64,000 nucleotides of DNA, from contig NC_059504.1 of NCBI RefSeq assembly GCF_914767665.1, positions 27,506,001-27,570,000 of the forward strand, read 5' to 3'. The notes beneath the pieces were generated by a model. The model was not told where the DNA came from and made no database searches. It saw nothing but the letters and a program-made list of their open reading frames with translations. The DNA comes from Harmonia axyridis (taxonomy: Eukaryota > Arthropoda > Insecta > Coleoptera > Coccinellidae). Shown piece by piece: positions 12,801-24,063 of the stretch (within the stretch, counting starts at the first letter, position 1; every line of letters begins with the position of its first letter). Made by a program: the position numbers and the translations under genes.

Positions 12801-15800
12801 TATAGATTTTAACAGTCTTGGAGTGATAAAGTCCTTTTTTTCCAAACTTTCTATAGGTCAATTTGATTTCGGTTGTGTTTTTTTGCGTATAATGCTCCAA
12901 TAAACTAATGAACAACTCTGCAAATGAATCTACGTTTCTGTCCTTTACTAAATTTTCCCAATCTACTTTTTTCAGGTCACTCTTTAATTGGGTATAATCT
13001 ATATAATTTTTTTGCTCAATCTTTTTAAGCCTTGGTATTTTTTCTGAATCTAGACACAATATGATTGCAAAATGATCAGTAACATCGGTGTGCACTATGA
13101 ATGATTTTCCATGATTAACTATTGGATGTCGACAACCAAGGAAAAAATGATCCAAACAAGAACGGCTTGAAGGTCTAGTTATATTATTTAAGTACTAGGG
13201 GGTGGCTAAGACATTCAAGTAATTTTCATTATATTTTATTCTTGTTGTTTTTAATTTACATTTCCGTTGTTTTGTTTTTGTAATTTTAAAAAGATAATGT
13301 AAAAAGATTTCCTAATGAAACGCTTCCCAAAGGATCCTGAGAGATATACATATGTATGTATATATATTATAAAATTATAAAACAAAATCTAATCTAGTTC
13401 TACTTTTATCCCTATTGTCACCAGTGTGTTCTATCAAGTCACTGTAGTTTCGGCTCGTAGTGAGAGAGTTTCTTATCTATACTTTTGTATATATCTATGC
13501 TGAGAATCCAGATACTTTCAAATCTTCAAAGTCCCTAGCATAACTGGCAGTTCCTCCATGCAGACGATCACGACGACAAAACGATGAAATGAGTTGAAAA
13601 CCAGGCCAGATCATCGCTTCCAGCTGATCTTTCCCACACCAGTGATTCGCCATGCTGACGACATCAGGATTCTCCTCGGATAAAATTACATTACCTCCAG
13701 ATCATTCAACTTAATGTGCAGACATTGAACATTTAGTTTCAACAGCAAAGCTTCTTGTTTCATGTTCTTCGCCACATCCTGACAAGCAGGCACACTTAAT
13801 GCATCCGCTGTCATACCTTCTCTGTTGGTGCTTTTTTTTATGAAAAAAATTTCTGATGCAAGCCTTATTTGGCCAGTTTTCGCAATTCCTGCTATAATAA
13901 TAATAATTGCTTTGGTAAATTTCCACCTTAGGTGACGAATATTTAAGGCTACCACAAACCAACGCGGCAAATGCGAATGTTCGTACCGCATCTGAGTCTG
14001 GATCCTGCTAATTTATTATCGATTGATAGTTTGATAATCGGTACTACTGATTATCAAACTATCAATCCTCTCCAGGGGGTTGCTAGTAGAAACAAGCTTT
14101 GTATCCCAGATCATGTCCCCCCGTCATAAAAAATCGACCTGTCTGAGTGTTTTCACAAATTCAGATCTGTTGTTGAGTTATTGAGGGTGGACACTTTGAA
14201 TGAGACACCCTGTATATGTTCTTGGTCACCCTTATTGTATCCAAAACAATTCCTCTGTTTTTTAATGTCTCTGGTTATACTCCTTCCATTTGTAAATCAA
14301 CTTTGTGATTCCTCTAGTTTTCCCTCAATTATAGGTTTTATTTTGAAATATCTTAGTTTTTAATTACAATATTAATAATTAGGTTATTCCTCTATAGTTG
14401 TTGCAATTGAACCTGTTGCCTTTCTTGTGTATGTGTATAGTAGGCAATCATTGAGTGTGCTCTCTTATTTCCACACACTTAGATATATTTATAAATATTT
14501 TCAGTCTTTTATATATTTATATTTCATACAATTTATATTTTAGAAACTGTCATAAGTGCTCTTGGTAGAGTATTGAGAGAAGATTGGAAAAGAAGCATAG
14601 TTTTGAGTACACATTTGGTCTATACCTTTTTCTGCTTTTCTATGTACTCTATTTTCCATGAAGTGATATTGAAATGTAAGGTAGGTTTAAAATAAAAAAT
14701 AATTTTTGCTTAAGAAATGTCCTAGTATACAATAAATATATGATGGAAATAATTTATCTATTTTTCGAGGTTGGATCCATTTGCATGGATATAATTGATT
14801 ATGAATTGCGAAGATATGATAAATGGACAGCAGAGTTACAAGGTCAAGAACTACCTGCAGCTTCTGATATACCAATTATTCGAAAATCATGTCCTAATAG
14901 CGCCAGCATGTCTGAAATACCTAGAAGTAGAATACCAGAACCAGTTCGTCCAAAATCCGGAAATTTCAGTGATACTAATTTTAAGGCTATAATGGAAGGA
15001 AGTATTTATGAAGATTTAACAATGTCCACTGAGAGCATTAGTGATAAAAAGTTGTCAGATTCTGAAAGAGCAAAAAGATACAGAACCCTAATCAAAAAAC
15101 AAGAAAATTTACTTCGAATATGCTTCTACTTGCTGTTGAATATTGCAGAAGACGAAAGCATTGAGGAGAAAATGACAAAGCGAAATATTGTAGGATTATT
15201 AGTGAAAGCACTAGAAAGGGAGAATGAGGAGTTGCTGATTTTGGTTTTAACGTTTTTAAAAAAGTTATCTATAATGCAGTGCAATAAAGATTCCATGGCT
15301 GATTTGAACATAGTGGAGAAGCTCCCAAGATTATTGGATTTCAATAAAGCAGAATTGATGCATTTAACATTAAAACTTCTCTTTAATCTGTCCTTTGACA
15401 ATAAACTTAGGTATAAAATGATCAAGGGTAACCTCTTGCCTAAACTCATCAATTTATTGAGTAAGTACACCAATAACATTTTGAACATGTTTGTGTTCAC
15501 AATGGACCAGTATTATACTAAGGTTGACACAGGGGTTTCCCCACTACCATACTGAAGGTTTGTTTATCATGTTTATTGCTTATAATTAGGTCAACATCAG
15601 GTATTCATCTATTCCACAGTTCGACAGTTTCAAACTGGAAAACTTCAAATTTTCAATGTTCATTTGGAAATGTAGAGATTAGAAAATAAAAGGATTTTTT
15701 CCATCAATCTTAATTTTCAAATTTATCGATCAATTGACAATATTGTTAAATATAATTGAACAAGAATGTGGTTATGTCAACCTTAAGATAATAATTGTGA

Positions 15801-18800
15801 TTCGAATAATTCTTCTGCAATTGACAGAAATTTGCAATATTTGCACTTACTCATATAAAACGCAAGAAAAATTTCAGGTGATGATCGTCACCAAGAAATT
15901 ATTTTGAAATTACTATATCATCTCAGTTACGATGATGAAGTGAAACCCCAATTCATAGATAGTGTAGGATTGGTAAGATCAAAATACTGCATCATAAACT
16001 TCATTAATAATTAATTTCTGTAGATAATGGATATGCTACTTTTAAACGTTGGTAATGAAAGTGATCAAGTAATGATAGCACTCTGTATCAATTTAGCTGT
16101 CAGTGCGTCCAATGCTCAACAAATGATAAAAAAAAATAGGCTTCCTTCAATAATGACTAGAGCTTTCACATACCAAAATACTTTGCTCATGAAAATGCTG
16201 CATAATATTTCTGAACATAGCACAACAAGGGCTTTGTTTGTGGTGAGTAATGTGTAATTTGATTCTTCCAAACTCTTAATGAGAGGTGTAATGAAGGAAT
16301 ATTTGTATTGCAAACTTGTTATCATGTGTAAATCAATTCCAGGAATTTGTGGGTGATATTGCTAAAGCAGTTGTAGAATCGAAAGATGAAGACTTTGTAA
16401 GGGAATGTATTGGAATCTTAAGTAATTTGAACTTACCAGAGCTTGATTGGGCAGAAATATTCAAGCATTTTGACATGATAACTTGGATTGAAAAAACTCT
16501 AAAAACTAATAATAGTGACGTGCAGTTGATATTACAGGTAAAGTGTTCAGATAATATTAGATATTTCTCATTATTTATTCAAACATGTAATAATACCACA
16601 TAAGCAAATTAATGTCTGAACGTAGGTCTGGTATCTCATCCAAAAAAAAAACTCAAATAATCTTTACATAACATATGTCCTATGCTACTTCATGTTTCAA
16701 TCAATCAATTAACCTTTATTTATTCCCTCTAGACATATGAATATCAATGGGACATGTCAACAAACAAAAAATTACAATATTACATATCCTAAAAAATACA
16801 AAGTAACAATCAACTCGCTACGCACTAATAAATGGAACATGTACACATATACTTATGCATATATTCCCTAACTAAATACAATTATTAACCAAATTCAGGG
16901 AAATCTGAATCATCAGTGAATTCCTTAATACTATAGTATGCTTTCGAAAGCAGCATATTTTTCACGATTTTCTTGAATACCCGTATTTCAAGTTGAAGTT
17001 CTGTGCTTAGAGAAGGACAGAAGATATTTATTTCTAGTGTCATAGGTATTGCTGTCACTCAAATTTTGTGATGTTATCCTTAACTTAAACTAAACTTCGG
17101 TAGATATAAAGGGAAGGAACAGTAAATATTTTATATTTGATAAAGATTGGTTTGCAGGAAGCTGGTATGCTAACCTGAAAAATCATCTGTAGTTTACGTT
17201 TTTGGGACAGAAATATCCTATGGACATTATCTGCATTTCCCTATAAAATTATATTATAGTTTAGATGGGAATGAAAAAGGCTATAGTAGACGCCGAGTAC
17301 AAATTGTAGAGGAAGTGAGTCCTTAACTCTGCTCAGCGCATAGTACGCCCTATTTAACCTCGCACTGATGTGGTCAATGTGGTTCTTCCACTTTAGTTTT
17401 TAATCAACATAGAGACCCAAAAACTTGACACCTGGTATAGAATCAACGACGACATTATCGTAACTGAAAGACAGAGGGAAGTTCATACCTCTAATATTGA
17501 AACAAATCTACTCAGTCTTCTCCAAGTTGACCACGAGAGCATTCTGTCGACACCATTCAACAATTTGTTTCATTATGAAGGAGCATTTGCCCAATAATTC
17601 TGCGAGAGTCCGAGCTGAAGTAGTGAAGGAGGTGTCGTCGGCAAATATGGTTATCAATTCGGCTAAGATATGACCAGGCAAGTCATTAATGCAGAGAATA
17701 AATATGAGTGGTCCTAGAATAGATCCTTGTGGAACCCCTATATCAGAATCGAATAACCCCGACCAGCACTCATCAATTCTAACGATCACACTTCTGGCAG
17801 TTAGAAAAGAATAAATCCAATCAAGGAAAATGCCCCGAAAACCTGAGTTAAAAAGTTTTCTGATAATGAACTTAAAATTAAGAGAATCGAACGCATGAGA
17901 AAGGTCGAAGAACAACCCAGCAACGTATAGTCCGTCATCCAGACATTTGTAGACATGATCGACGAAGGAGATCGCAGCTGTTTGCGTTGAAAAGCTCCTC
18001 CGGACGCCATGTTGATTCGAATTTAGAATTTTATGCTTGCTAAGGAAATTAAGTATACGATCATAAACAATTTTCTCAATCACCTCACTAATGACATTGG
18101 TCTATTACATTATTTAAGTTAGTTTAGGGATATGATAATAAATATTCAATCTCCAGCAAACGATTAATTAATTCAATTCAATTAAAAAAAAAACACCTCA
18201 TCAATATCCACTATACAGAATGCCCTTAAATTGAAGGTAAAAAAAAAGCTTTGTTTTCGAAATACAAGGTGTTTCTCGTCATCCTACTTGTTTTGAGATG
18301 ATTATACGAGTTTATCGAATTAATATGGATCATTGCTACAGATCAGGAAAATTTTTGACATAACCAAAAATTAATTCCGGTCAGCTTACTCACCGCATTT
18401 TTTTTATGACAATTTGGATTTTCCAGATTATATCGAAAGAATGGTTTGAAATTTTTTCTCTAAATCGGTAGCAGATATAACAAAACTAACGGGTGTTTTT
18501 TTTTCGAGGTATATAACTTTAAGTTGGTTACTGTTCAAGATGGCGACCGGTTTAACAGCTGTCAAGTGATTTATTCTCAGTTTGGTTTGGCAATTCATCA
18601 TGAATAGACTCACTCCTGAACAACGCTTGCAAATAGTGCAATTTTATTTCGAAAATAATGGTTCTGTGCGGAATACGTATCGCGCACTACGTCCATTAGC
18701 GATGAAGCGCACTTCTGGTTGAATGGCTACGTCAACAAACAAAACTGCCGCATTAAGAGTGAAGCTAATCCTCAAGTGTATGTCGAAACACCGTTACATC

Positions 18801-21665
18801 CAGAAAAACTGACTGTTTGGTGCGCTTTATGGGCTGGTGGAATCATTGGTCCGTACTTCTTCAAAAACGATGATGGCCAGAACGTTACAGTCAATGGTGA
18901 TCGGTATAGAGCCATGACTACTAACTTTTTCATTCCTGAATTGAACAACCATGATGTCCAGGAGCTGTGGTTCCAACAAGACGGCGCAACATGTCACACA
19001 GCTCGTGCCACAATCGATTTATTGAAAGACACGTTTGGTGACCGCCTAATTTCACGTTTTGGACCTGTGAATTGGCCTCCAAGATCTTGTGATTTAATAC
19101 CGCAAGACTACTTTCTGTGGGGCTATGTAAAGTCATTGGTCTATGCGGATAAGCCACAAACCCTTGAACATTTGGAAGACAACATTCGCCGTGTTACTGC
19201 CGATATACGGCCACAAATGTTGGAAAAAGTCATCGAAAATTGGACGGCCAGATTGGACTACATCCGAGCCAGCCGTGGCGGTCATATGCCAGAAATCATA
19301 TTTAAAATGTAATGCCACAAGATCATCTTGCGGATAAATAAAATTCATGTCAATCGAATAATCCATCGTTGTTTTATTGCAATTTAAAGTTCTATAGCTC
19401 TAAAAAAAACACCCTTTACAAGTGACCAAAAGTTTAGTAACATATCAAAGTTTGAAATCAAGTATCTATAATTAGATACACTATGTTTTTGCTTTGTGAA
19501 TTGGTTTCAGCTCTACAAGTACAATCCCGATTATCCGAATCGCGACTTTCCGAAATCCGGTTTATAAGAAACAAACTTCTTCAAAAACAAAAATCCCGAT
19601 TAACCGAAAAAAATCGCATACGAAACGCGTCTAGGATTCACCTATACCGTAAAAACTCTTGGCCAGATGACCCTTTGAAGTTGATATCGCGATCCGCTAA
19701 ATAACGGGTTTTATTTTGAAGTATTTTCAGGCAATAAATTCACTGGTCCCAAAAAATGTCTGTGAACTTGGACAACCCTTATATAATCGAAATATTCTGG
19801 CTTCCTCCAAGTGACTTTGGATATACTACACATATGTATTAACGTCTGCTATTATCGCAAAAAGAGTAGTTTTATTCGAAAATATTTTACAAAATGCAGT
19901 GTAGTGTGGAATGTAGAATGGGCTATATTTTATATTTTACATTGCATTTAACGAAATGTACATAAGTACATATTTAGGCATTTATATACATACTATATTA
20001 AAAAAAAAATTATTTGTTGATGTTATATTCAAATTCAAGTTAAATATTTCATGAATGTTTTTAAGTCGATCTAATGATATACACATCCTAAACTCCTCTT
20101 TTCCGAAAAAAATCGGATTAACCGAAATTTCGATTATCCGAAATCACTTTGGTCCACATTATTTCGGATAATCAAAACTGTACTGTACTTCAGGCCATAT
20201 CGATTTTTCTAACATTGAAAAACTCTCAGATATTGTTACATTACCTTTACACTTATACATATTATCTACACCACTTGATTTATTCTTCAATTTTTGAGTT
20301 ATCTCAAATATTTCTAAATGAATGGTAGGTCTTAAAAATATTATTTTTGAGATCATTGGAAGTAGCTCTATTTTTTGTTATGGATGTTTAATTTTTTGTC
20401 TTAGCTTTGTTTAATCTGCCATTATTTGTTATCGTTTATAATTTTGTTGTTCTCGTCATATAATACATTCGATAACTTTATTTTTCCTTTGCCAAATTTA
20501 TTATTCATCTATTTATATTATCTAGTTCCGTATACTTTAAGAATAATTTTTAATTTTTTCAATGACTTCTTCATGTACTTATCAGTTTAGCCTCTTTTAT
20601 TTAGAATTTAGGTATAATCTTTAAACATAAATTTTAGTTTTTTATTGTTTCGATAATTCTTCCAAAACTTGTGTAGATTATCTTTATCATTTCGTAATTT
20701 TTATACAATTTTTTTTTAGATTATAGTGCTCCTAGGAACGGCAGCTTCAGATGAAGGATGTTCTAAACTACTATGTGGATCTAAATTGATGAAAAATTTA
20801 ATCGAGCTGTTGAAAACTCACCAAGAGGATGATGAGATCGTTTTACAAATTTTATATGTGTTTTACATGGCTTTATCTAATGATAACAGTATAGATTATC
20901 TCATAGAATCAACAGGTAATCTAATTATGTGATGATATCAAGAAATTCAAATGATATTATTTGTAGAAGCACCAGCTTATTTAATAGACTTATTACAAGA
21001 TAACAACAAAGCTATCCGAGAAGTTTGTAATACTTGCTTGAATATTATAAGTGAAAGAAACAAGTCTTGGTCTGACAGAATAAAAATCGAAAAATTCAGA
21101 CAGCATAACTCTCAATGGCTTGAAATGGTGGATTCACAACAACTGGAACCAGAAGAAGAGGATGATGATGAATTACCACCTTATTTAAATACTGAATATC
21201 TGAGTACTGCAGTGGTTCCACCTTTATCAGGTAATTGTTTTTTTTTTTTAGTTAGCATTACCACCTCATTTAAATACTGAATATTTGAGTACTGCAGTGG
21301 TTCCCCCTTTATCAGGTAAATTACACGCTATGAAAGTTCAAATTTGTTAGTCAATTTTTTCTTGTACATCAGAGGAGTCTGTAATGATCAAATTGGTTTT
21401 GATACAAAATGTAAAACATTCATTTGACATGTTTTCAGACATGAATGATCTAAATGAAAATGGTGAACCAGATGAAGAGAATATACCAGAGAAAGGTATC
21501 GATGATTATTTTGATCAGGCTGAGTAAGTATTTAGAAACTATATCCTAATTCTGAACAGTTATTAAGACTAAGATAATGAGTAATTATATATTTAGGTTT
21601 TAATTATATTTAATCACATCCTTTTTTTCAGGTTAATACAGGACTTCGAGATAGAATCTATGTAA
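6870..21665 (+). CDS. Kap3: Kinesin-associated protein 3 (KAP3)
   Basis: Non-motor armadillo-repeat subunit of heterotrimeric kinesin-2, which drives anterograde intraflagellar and axonal transport. Thirteen exons: 6870-6901, 6955-7072, 7138-7309, 7366-7536, 14544-14680, 14770-15460, 15878-15972, 16024-16242, 16343-16537, 20720-20915, 20967-21230, 21439-21523, 21632-21665. They give 802 residues; vertebrate KAP3 is about 790. Recognisable blocks are the N-terminal IDVHPN segment, the armadillo region with NIVGLLVKALERENEELLIL, and APAYLIDLLQDNNKAIREVC near the C-terminus followed by an acidic tail. Introns 4 (7.0 kb) and 9 (4.2 kb) are packed with transposons. Intron 11 holds a duplicated copy of the end of exon 11 (separate entry). 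AATAAA at 22143-22148 is a plausible polyadenylation signal. Confidence 0.95.
7864..8560 (-). pseudogene. Tigger/pogo transposase C-terminal fragment
   Basis: In KAP3 intron 4 the minus strand reads as a decayed pogo/Tigger (DDE, jerky-like) transposase tail. It includes an IQNCSAKAGF-like segment near 8520-8480, an acidic stretch with an in-frame stop, and ALNFIEELKIFA near 8230-8195. The low-coordinate end (TACAATGAAATCTCCCAAG, 7864) looks like an element terminus. No intact frame; non-autonomous relic. Confidence 0.55.
8605..8745. repeat. Dispersed repeat shared with 57770-57900
   Basis: The stretch with GTAATCACAGAAAATCAACTC and, further on, GACCACGAATTTAAATGAAC recurs on the same strand near 57820-57890. 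It is a repeat family fragment of unknown type. Confidence 0.55.
8755..8850 (-). mobile_element. Retroposon 3' tail
   Basis: Read on the minus strand this ends in AATAAAG followed by repeated AATAAATAAAATAAAAT, the look of a LINE or SINE 3' end with an A-rich tail. No coding part was recognised. Confidence 0.4.
9629..10730. mobile_element. 1.1-kb TIR element with internal duplication
   Basis: The ends are 22-base perfect inverted repeats, beginning TATTACCACAGTGGCGAC, at 9629-9650 and 10709-10730. Inside, about 200 bases at 9790-9990 recur at 10310-10510 (shared GAACTGAATCGTGCTAT, AATAATAAATTCACCT and CAGCCATGG blocks), roughly 510 bases apart. No transposase is recognised; one open frame of 89 codons (9677-9946) has no known match. 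A non-autonomous DNA transposon is likely; flanking TA could be the target duplication. It abuts the next MITE. Confidence 0.7.
10749..11081 (-). mobile_element. MITE of the CTACAGTGACGACA family, copy A
   Basis: Termini are CTACAGTGACGACAC at 10749 and its complement ending 11081. The interior (GAAACGAGCGGTCGACC, AACAAGAATGC-type blocks) matches copy C at 50717-51064 in reverse orientation over nearly the whole length. Non-autonomous, about 330 bases. Confidence 0.75.
11124..11281 (+). mobile_element. MITE of the CTACAGTGACGACA family, copy B (partial)
   Basis: Begins CTACAGTGACGACAAC like copy C and follows it through CGAAGGTTGGTC and the poly-G tract near 11262-11280, then stops. A truncated copy next to copy A, in opposite orientation. 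Confidence 0.7.
11640..13990 (-). pseudogene. Decayed non-LTR retrotransposon (endonuclease and RT)
   Basis: Minus-strand LINE in KAP3 intron 4. The upper part (13990-13500) reads as an APE-type endonuclease N-terminus with a CLHIKLNDLEV segment and ISSFCRRDRLHGG. Its continuation at about 13155 has VTDHFAII, the endonuclease SDH-like motif. RT follows at 12845-11640: RGGTPGDDGV, NYRPICLISNVAKIIEKK, KKAFDT-like, and SFADDTALLYED with the FADD catalytic motif near 11690. Frameshifts and stops are frequent. The copy is interrupted near 13195-13490 (containing a fragment of the TTTCGGCT/CACTGTAG repeats) and near 11738-11920 by another LINE tail. Clade uncertain (Jockey/CR1-like). Confidence 0.75.
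11738..11920 (+). mobile_element. LINE 3' tail nested in the RT of an older LINE
   Basis: On the plus strand this reads IFKKELTNHL followed by a stop and AATAAATACTATTATTATTA, the usual 3' end of a 5'-truncated LINE. It sits between the PVLF and NSLLF parts of the surrounding minus-strand RT, so it inserted later. Confidence 0.55.
14022..14068. repeat. Perfect 19-bp hairpin
   Basis: GATTGATAGTTTGATAATC (14022-14040) and its exact complement (14050-14068) flank a 9-base loop. It lies in KAP3 intron 4 just upstream of the 5' end of the decayed LINE. Possibly a transposon terminus; function unknown. Confidence 0.8.
16697..18110 (-). pseudogene. 5'-truncated LINE with RT domain
   Basis: In KAP3 intron 9. 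The minus strand has an open frame of 191 codons (18083-17508) with RT motifs: SNQHGVRRSFST, LFFDLSHAFDSL, GVPQGSILGP and TIFADDTSF (catalytic FADD), then LVVNLEKTE. Downstream sequence is degenerate and runs to a 3' end read as GGGAATAAATAAAGG near 16720. No endonuclease is present. A Jockey/CR1-type non-LTR retrotransposon fragment. Confidence 0.8.
18489..19416 (+). mobile_element. Internally deleted mariner-like transposon
   Basis: TA target duplications (18487-18488 and 19417-19418) flank inverted ends ACGGGTGTTTTTTTTT and AAGGGTGTTTTTTTTA, which stay similar for about 34 bases. An ATG at 18600 opens a helix-turn-helix N-terminus (LTPEQRLQIVQFYF). Near 18693 the frame breaks and joins the catalytic part: SDEAHFWLNGY, then WFQQDGATCHT, then CDLIPQDYFLWG (three acidic positions). 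A 197-codon open frame covers 18719-19312. At 928 bases it is shorter than the usual 1.3 kb, so the middle is lost and the copy cannot encode a full enzyme. Confidence 0.9.
19514..20187. mobile_element. Pogo-like TIR element
   Basis: The ends are TACAAGTACAATCCCGATTA and, inverted, TACAGTACAGTTTTGATTAT, both continuing TCCGAA. The body repeats GATTAACCGAAA-type motifs. No transposase was recognised. About 670 bases, non-autonomous, in KAP3 intron 9. Confidence 0.65.
21256..21315 (+). CDS. Duplicated mini-exon candidate in KAP3
   Basis: A near-copy of the last 60 bases of KAP3 exon 11 lies 25 bases downstream. It has a pyrimidine tract and TTAG acceptor before it and a GTAAAT donor after it. 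It is exactly 60 bases long in phase 1-1, so inclusion would add 20 residues without a frameshift, repeating LNTEYLSTAVVPPLS. Differences from exon 11 are few. It may be an alternative or constitutive exon, or a silent duplication. Confidence 0.45.
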
Positions 21666-22254
21666 AAAGATTTCAGGAAATACTAAGTTGCACAATTCCT
21701 TGTGATTTTTAGCTTTTCAAATAATTTTCTAGTCAGCAATTTTATTCACAGTATAAGAATTAAAAATTTACTCTTACTGTGTTTTTATAGTTGCATTTGA
21801 ATCATCTTTTAAGTATATTATCTAACATTAGTTGACCTAAGAATAAGATGATAGTCTGAATTGATACAGTATTTGGACAATACAGTAAGTTATGATCTTG
21901 TTATAATTTAGCAGACATTTTTGTTTGTAAATTTTAATTTCAACTATAAACTTGCTTCTCACTCTAAAATATTTAAATTTGAAAAAATATTTATATATTT
22001 TGTCTATTATTATTCTTTTGATTAATATTGATAATACTTTACCAAAAAAAAAACCTTCAGTGTATTTTCCATTTCCAGACTATCATAATAGTGCATTATG
22101 TTCTGTTTGTTTTAGTGATCACTTGTGATACTTGTTAATATCAATAAAGCAATTATTGAAATACTTTGTATAATTAAAATATTCCAGCAACTGAGTACTT
22201 CTTACAAAATAACTTCAATTCTTTAAAATGGGATTTTATGAGATTAAGACCTAA
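21666..22254. other. Convergent 3' flanks of KAP3 and the THAP gene
   Basis: AT-rich; AATAAA at 22143-22148 on the plus strand is a likely KAP3 polyadenylation signal. No other gene seen. Confidence 0.55.
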
Positions 22255-22938
22255 TTATACTGAAATTTCTATTAATATCTTGGCATCCTCTAAATAAAGT
22301 AATTTCTTAGTTTGAGATTCTTCACTTAAAATCTTTAATAAGAACTGTAACTGAGTCCACTTTGTGAGTTTTGTATTAGTACACGACTTAAAACAGTCTA
22401 AATCACTGACATTAATTCTAATACTGTTAATAAAAACGTTTAAATCAAGATTGTTAAATATTGAAACTTGGGCCTTTATGTTGACATCGTTTTCTAAAAT
22501 ATCCAAAGTAAAAAAATGAAGCATGTTGTCCATAAATTTACAGTTCCAGTTGCTGGCTAGCTCCAATTTTCTTGGATAAGAATTTACCAGATTAGAAAAG
22601 TTTTCAATAAAATCACTTTCTTCTTTTTTTTTGAAATTAATGGCAGTATTTTCCACTAAATCATTGAAGCTCCCAAAAACTGAAGGAACAGCGTGCTCTT
22701 TCAATTGAAATCGTTGATAATCTAATTCTCTCGGATTCAATACATCTTCATCACAAAAATGTAAACGACATACTGCAGAATTTTTCGATGGTATCCAGGT
22801 TTCCCGCGAAATGGCATTTAACCACTTGTTTTTTAATTCCTCTCGTTTTGGAAAGTGAAATGCACTGATAGCTCCCAAGATTTTTAAAGTAGACGTATAA
22901 TTAGCTCTGCATCCAGGAACGCAACATTTACGGGGCAT
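22255..22938 (-). CDS. THAP domain-containing protein
   Basis: Single-exon gene of 227 residues. The N-terminus is a complete THAP zinc finger (C2CH): Cys5, Cys10, Cys57 and His60, with the family's Pro30, Trp39, Phe61 and the closing AVPSVF (83-88). THAP domains bind DNA sequence-specifically; many insect copies derive from P-type transposases. The C-terminal 130 residues contain a DLNVFINSIRI segment and a TKWTQLQFLLKIL segment, resembling the C-terminal module of other insect THAP proteins, but I cannot name an orthologue. The start codon is only about 40 bases from the end of the foldback element at 22976, so its promoter probably lies in or beyond that element. No disabling mutation. Confidence 0.85.
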   Translation of the reverse strand: MPRKCCVPGCRANYTSTLKILGAISAFHFPKREELKNKWLNAISRETWIPSKNSAVCRLHFCDEDVLNPRELDYQRFQLKEHAVPSVFGSFNDLVENTAINFKKKEESDFIENFSNLVNSYPRKLELASNWNCKFMDNMLHFFTLDILENDVNIKAQVSIFNNLDLNVFINSIRINVSDLDCFKSCTNTKLTKWTQLQFLLKILSEESQTKKLLYLEDAKILIEISV

Positions 22939-23280
22939 TTTTGATAACCCTAACCTTTAATTATCAAAACTAATATTAAAGACTAGTAATCTGTGCTACC
23001 GGTGTGAATTTAGCAGACCGTTTCCAGCAGACTGTTTGACGGAAACACCCGAAGGTGGTGACCAGTGGCGTGCGGCAAAAAAAAAACGATTTATTATGGA
23101 AATATTCACTAGATCGGATATAAATTTAGGAAGTTGGTTCCATAGTATCCGTTGGAGGAAATATTGATTTTCTATTGATCTCGGGATATTTCAGCAACGT
23201 TTTTATTGAAATTATCATCTGTCTAACTTTAAAAATTCATCTCTACGGAAGAACGCGTTGGAGCATAACCATATTTAGAA

Positions 23281-23765
23281 TGTAGATTACTACTACCGAT
23301 GTGAATAAACTGTGAAAACTGATAGACTTCCCTTGGGATCCAGGGGTGGATTTTCTAACCCTTATATTTCGAAAATTCGTATCTCCGAAAGTACGCTACG
23401 GAGCATAACCATATTTGGAATGTAGATTACTACTACCGATGTGAATAAACTGTGAAAACTGATAGACTTCCCTTGGGATCCAGGGGTGGGTTTTCCAACC
23501 CTTATATTTCGAAAATTCGTATCTCCGAAAGTACGCTACGGAGCATAACCATATTTGGAATGTAGATTACTATTTGCGATATGAATAAACTGTAAAAAGA
23601 TGATTGACTTCCTTTGAGATCCAGGGGTAGTTTTTCAACCCTTAAACTTCGAAAATTCTTATCTTCGGAAATACGCGTCGGAGCATAACCATATTCGGAA
23701 TGTGGATTACTATTAGCGATGTGAATGAACTGTGAAAAAATGATTGACTTCTCTAGGGATCCAGG
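23281..23765 (+). repeat. 140-bp tandem array, left arm of foldback
   Basis: Units start at 23281, 23421, 23561 and 23701, exactly 140 bases apart, each opening TGTAGATTACTA or close to it. They contain GGGATCCAGG and GGAGCATAACCATATT. Confidence 0.9.
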
Positions 23766-24063
23766 ATCTTCAAACGAAGAAGATCATATTTACTTTTTAT
23801 ATACTTAGCAGTGTATAAACCTGTAACAAGTTCTTGTTATCAAGTTGGAAAACAAGAAAATAAACTCAGTGTTAGAAATAGTTTCAGTGTTATCCTAGAC
23901 CTATCCTTCCCCACTACGAGTACGATTATCTCCGCGTACTCACAGAATCGGTGTTTTTACAGAACATCGATTATATTTGGGTTGTGGCCATACCAATTGG
24001 TTACAACAGGCTTAATCCCAAAAATTGAATTGAAATACCCCGATAAACTAATCGGGGTACGAA

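Noticed and set aside
13686..13991. Independent 101-codon gene on the minus strand
   Set aside because: Its end matches the N-terminus of a LINE endonuclease domain that continues, with frameshifts, below 13680.
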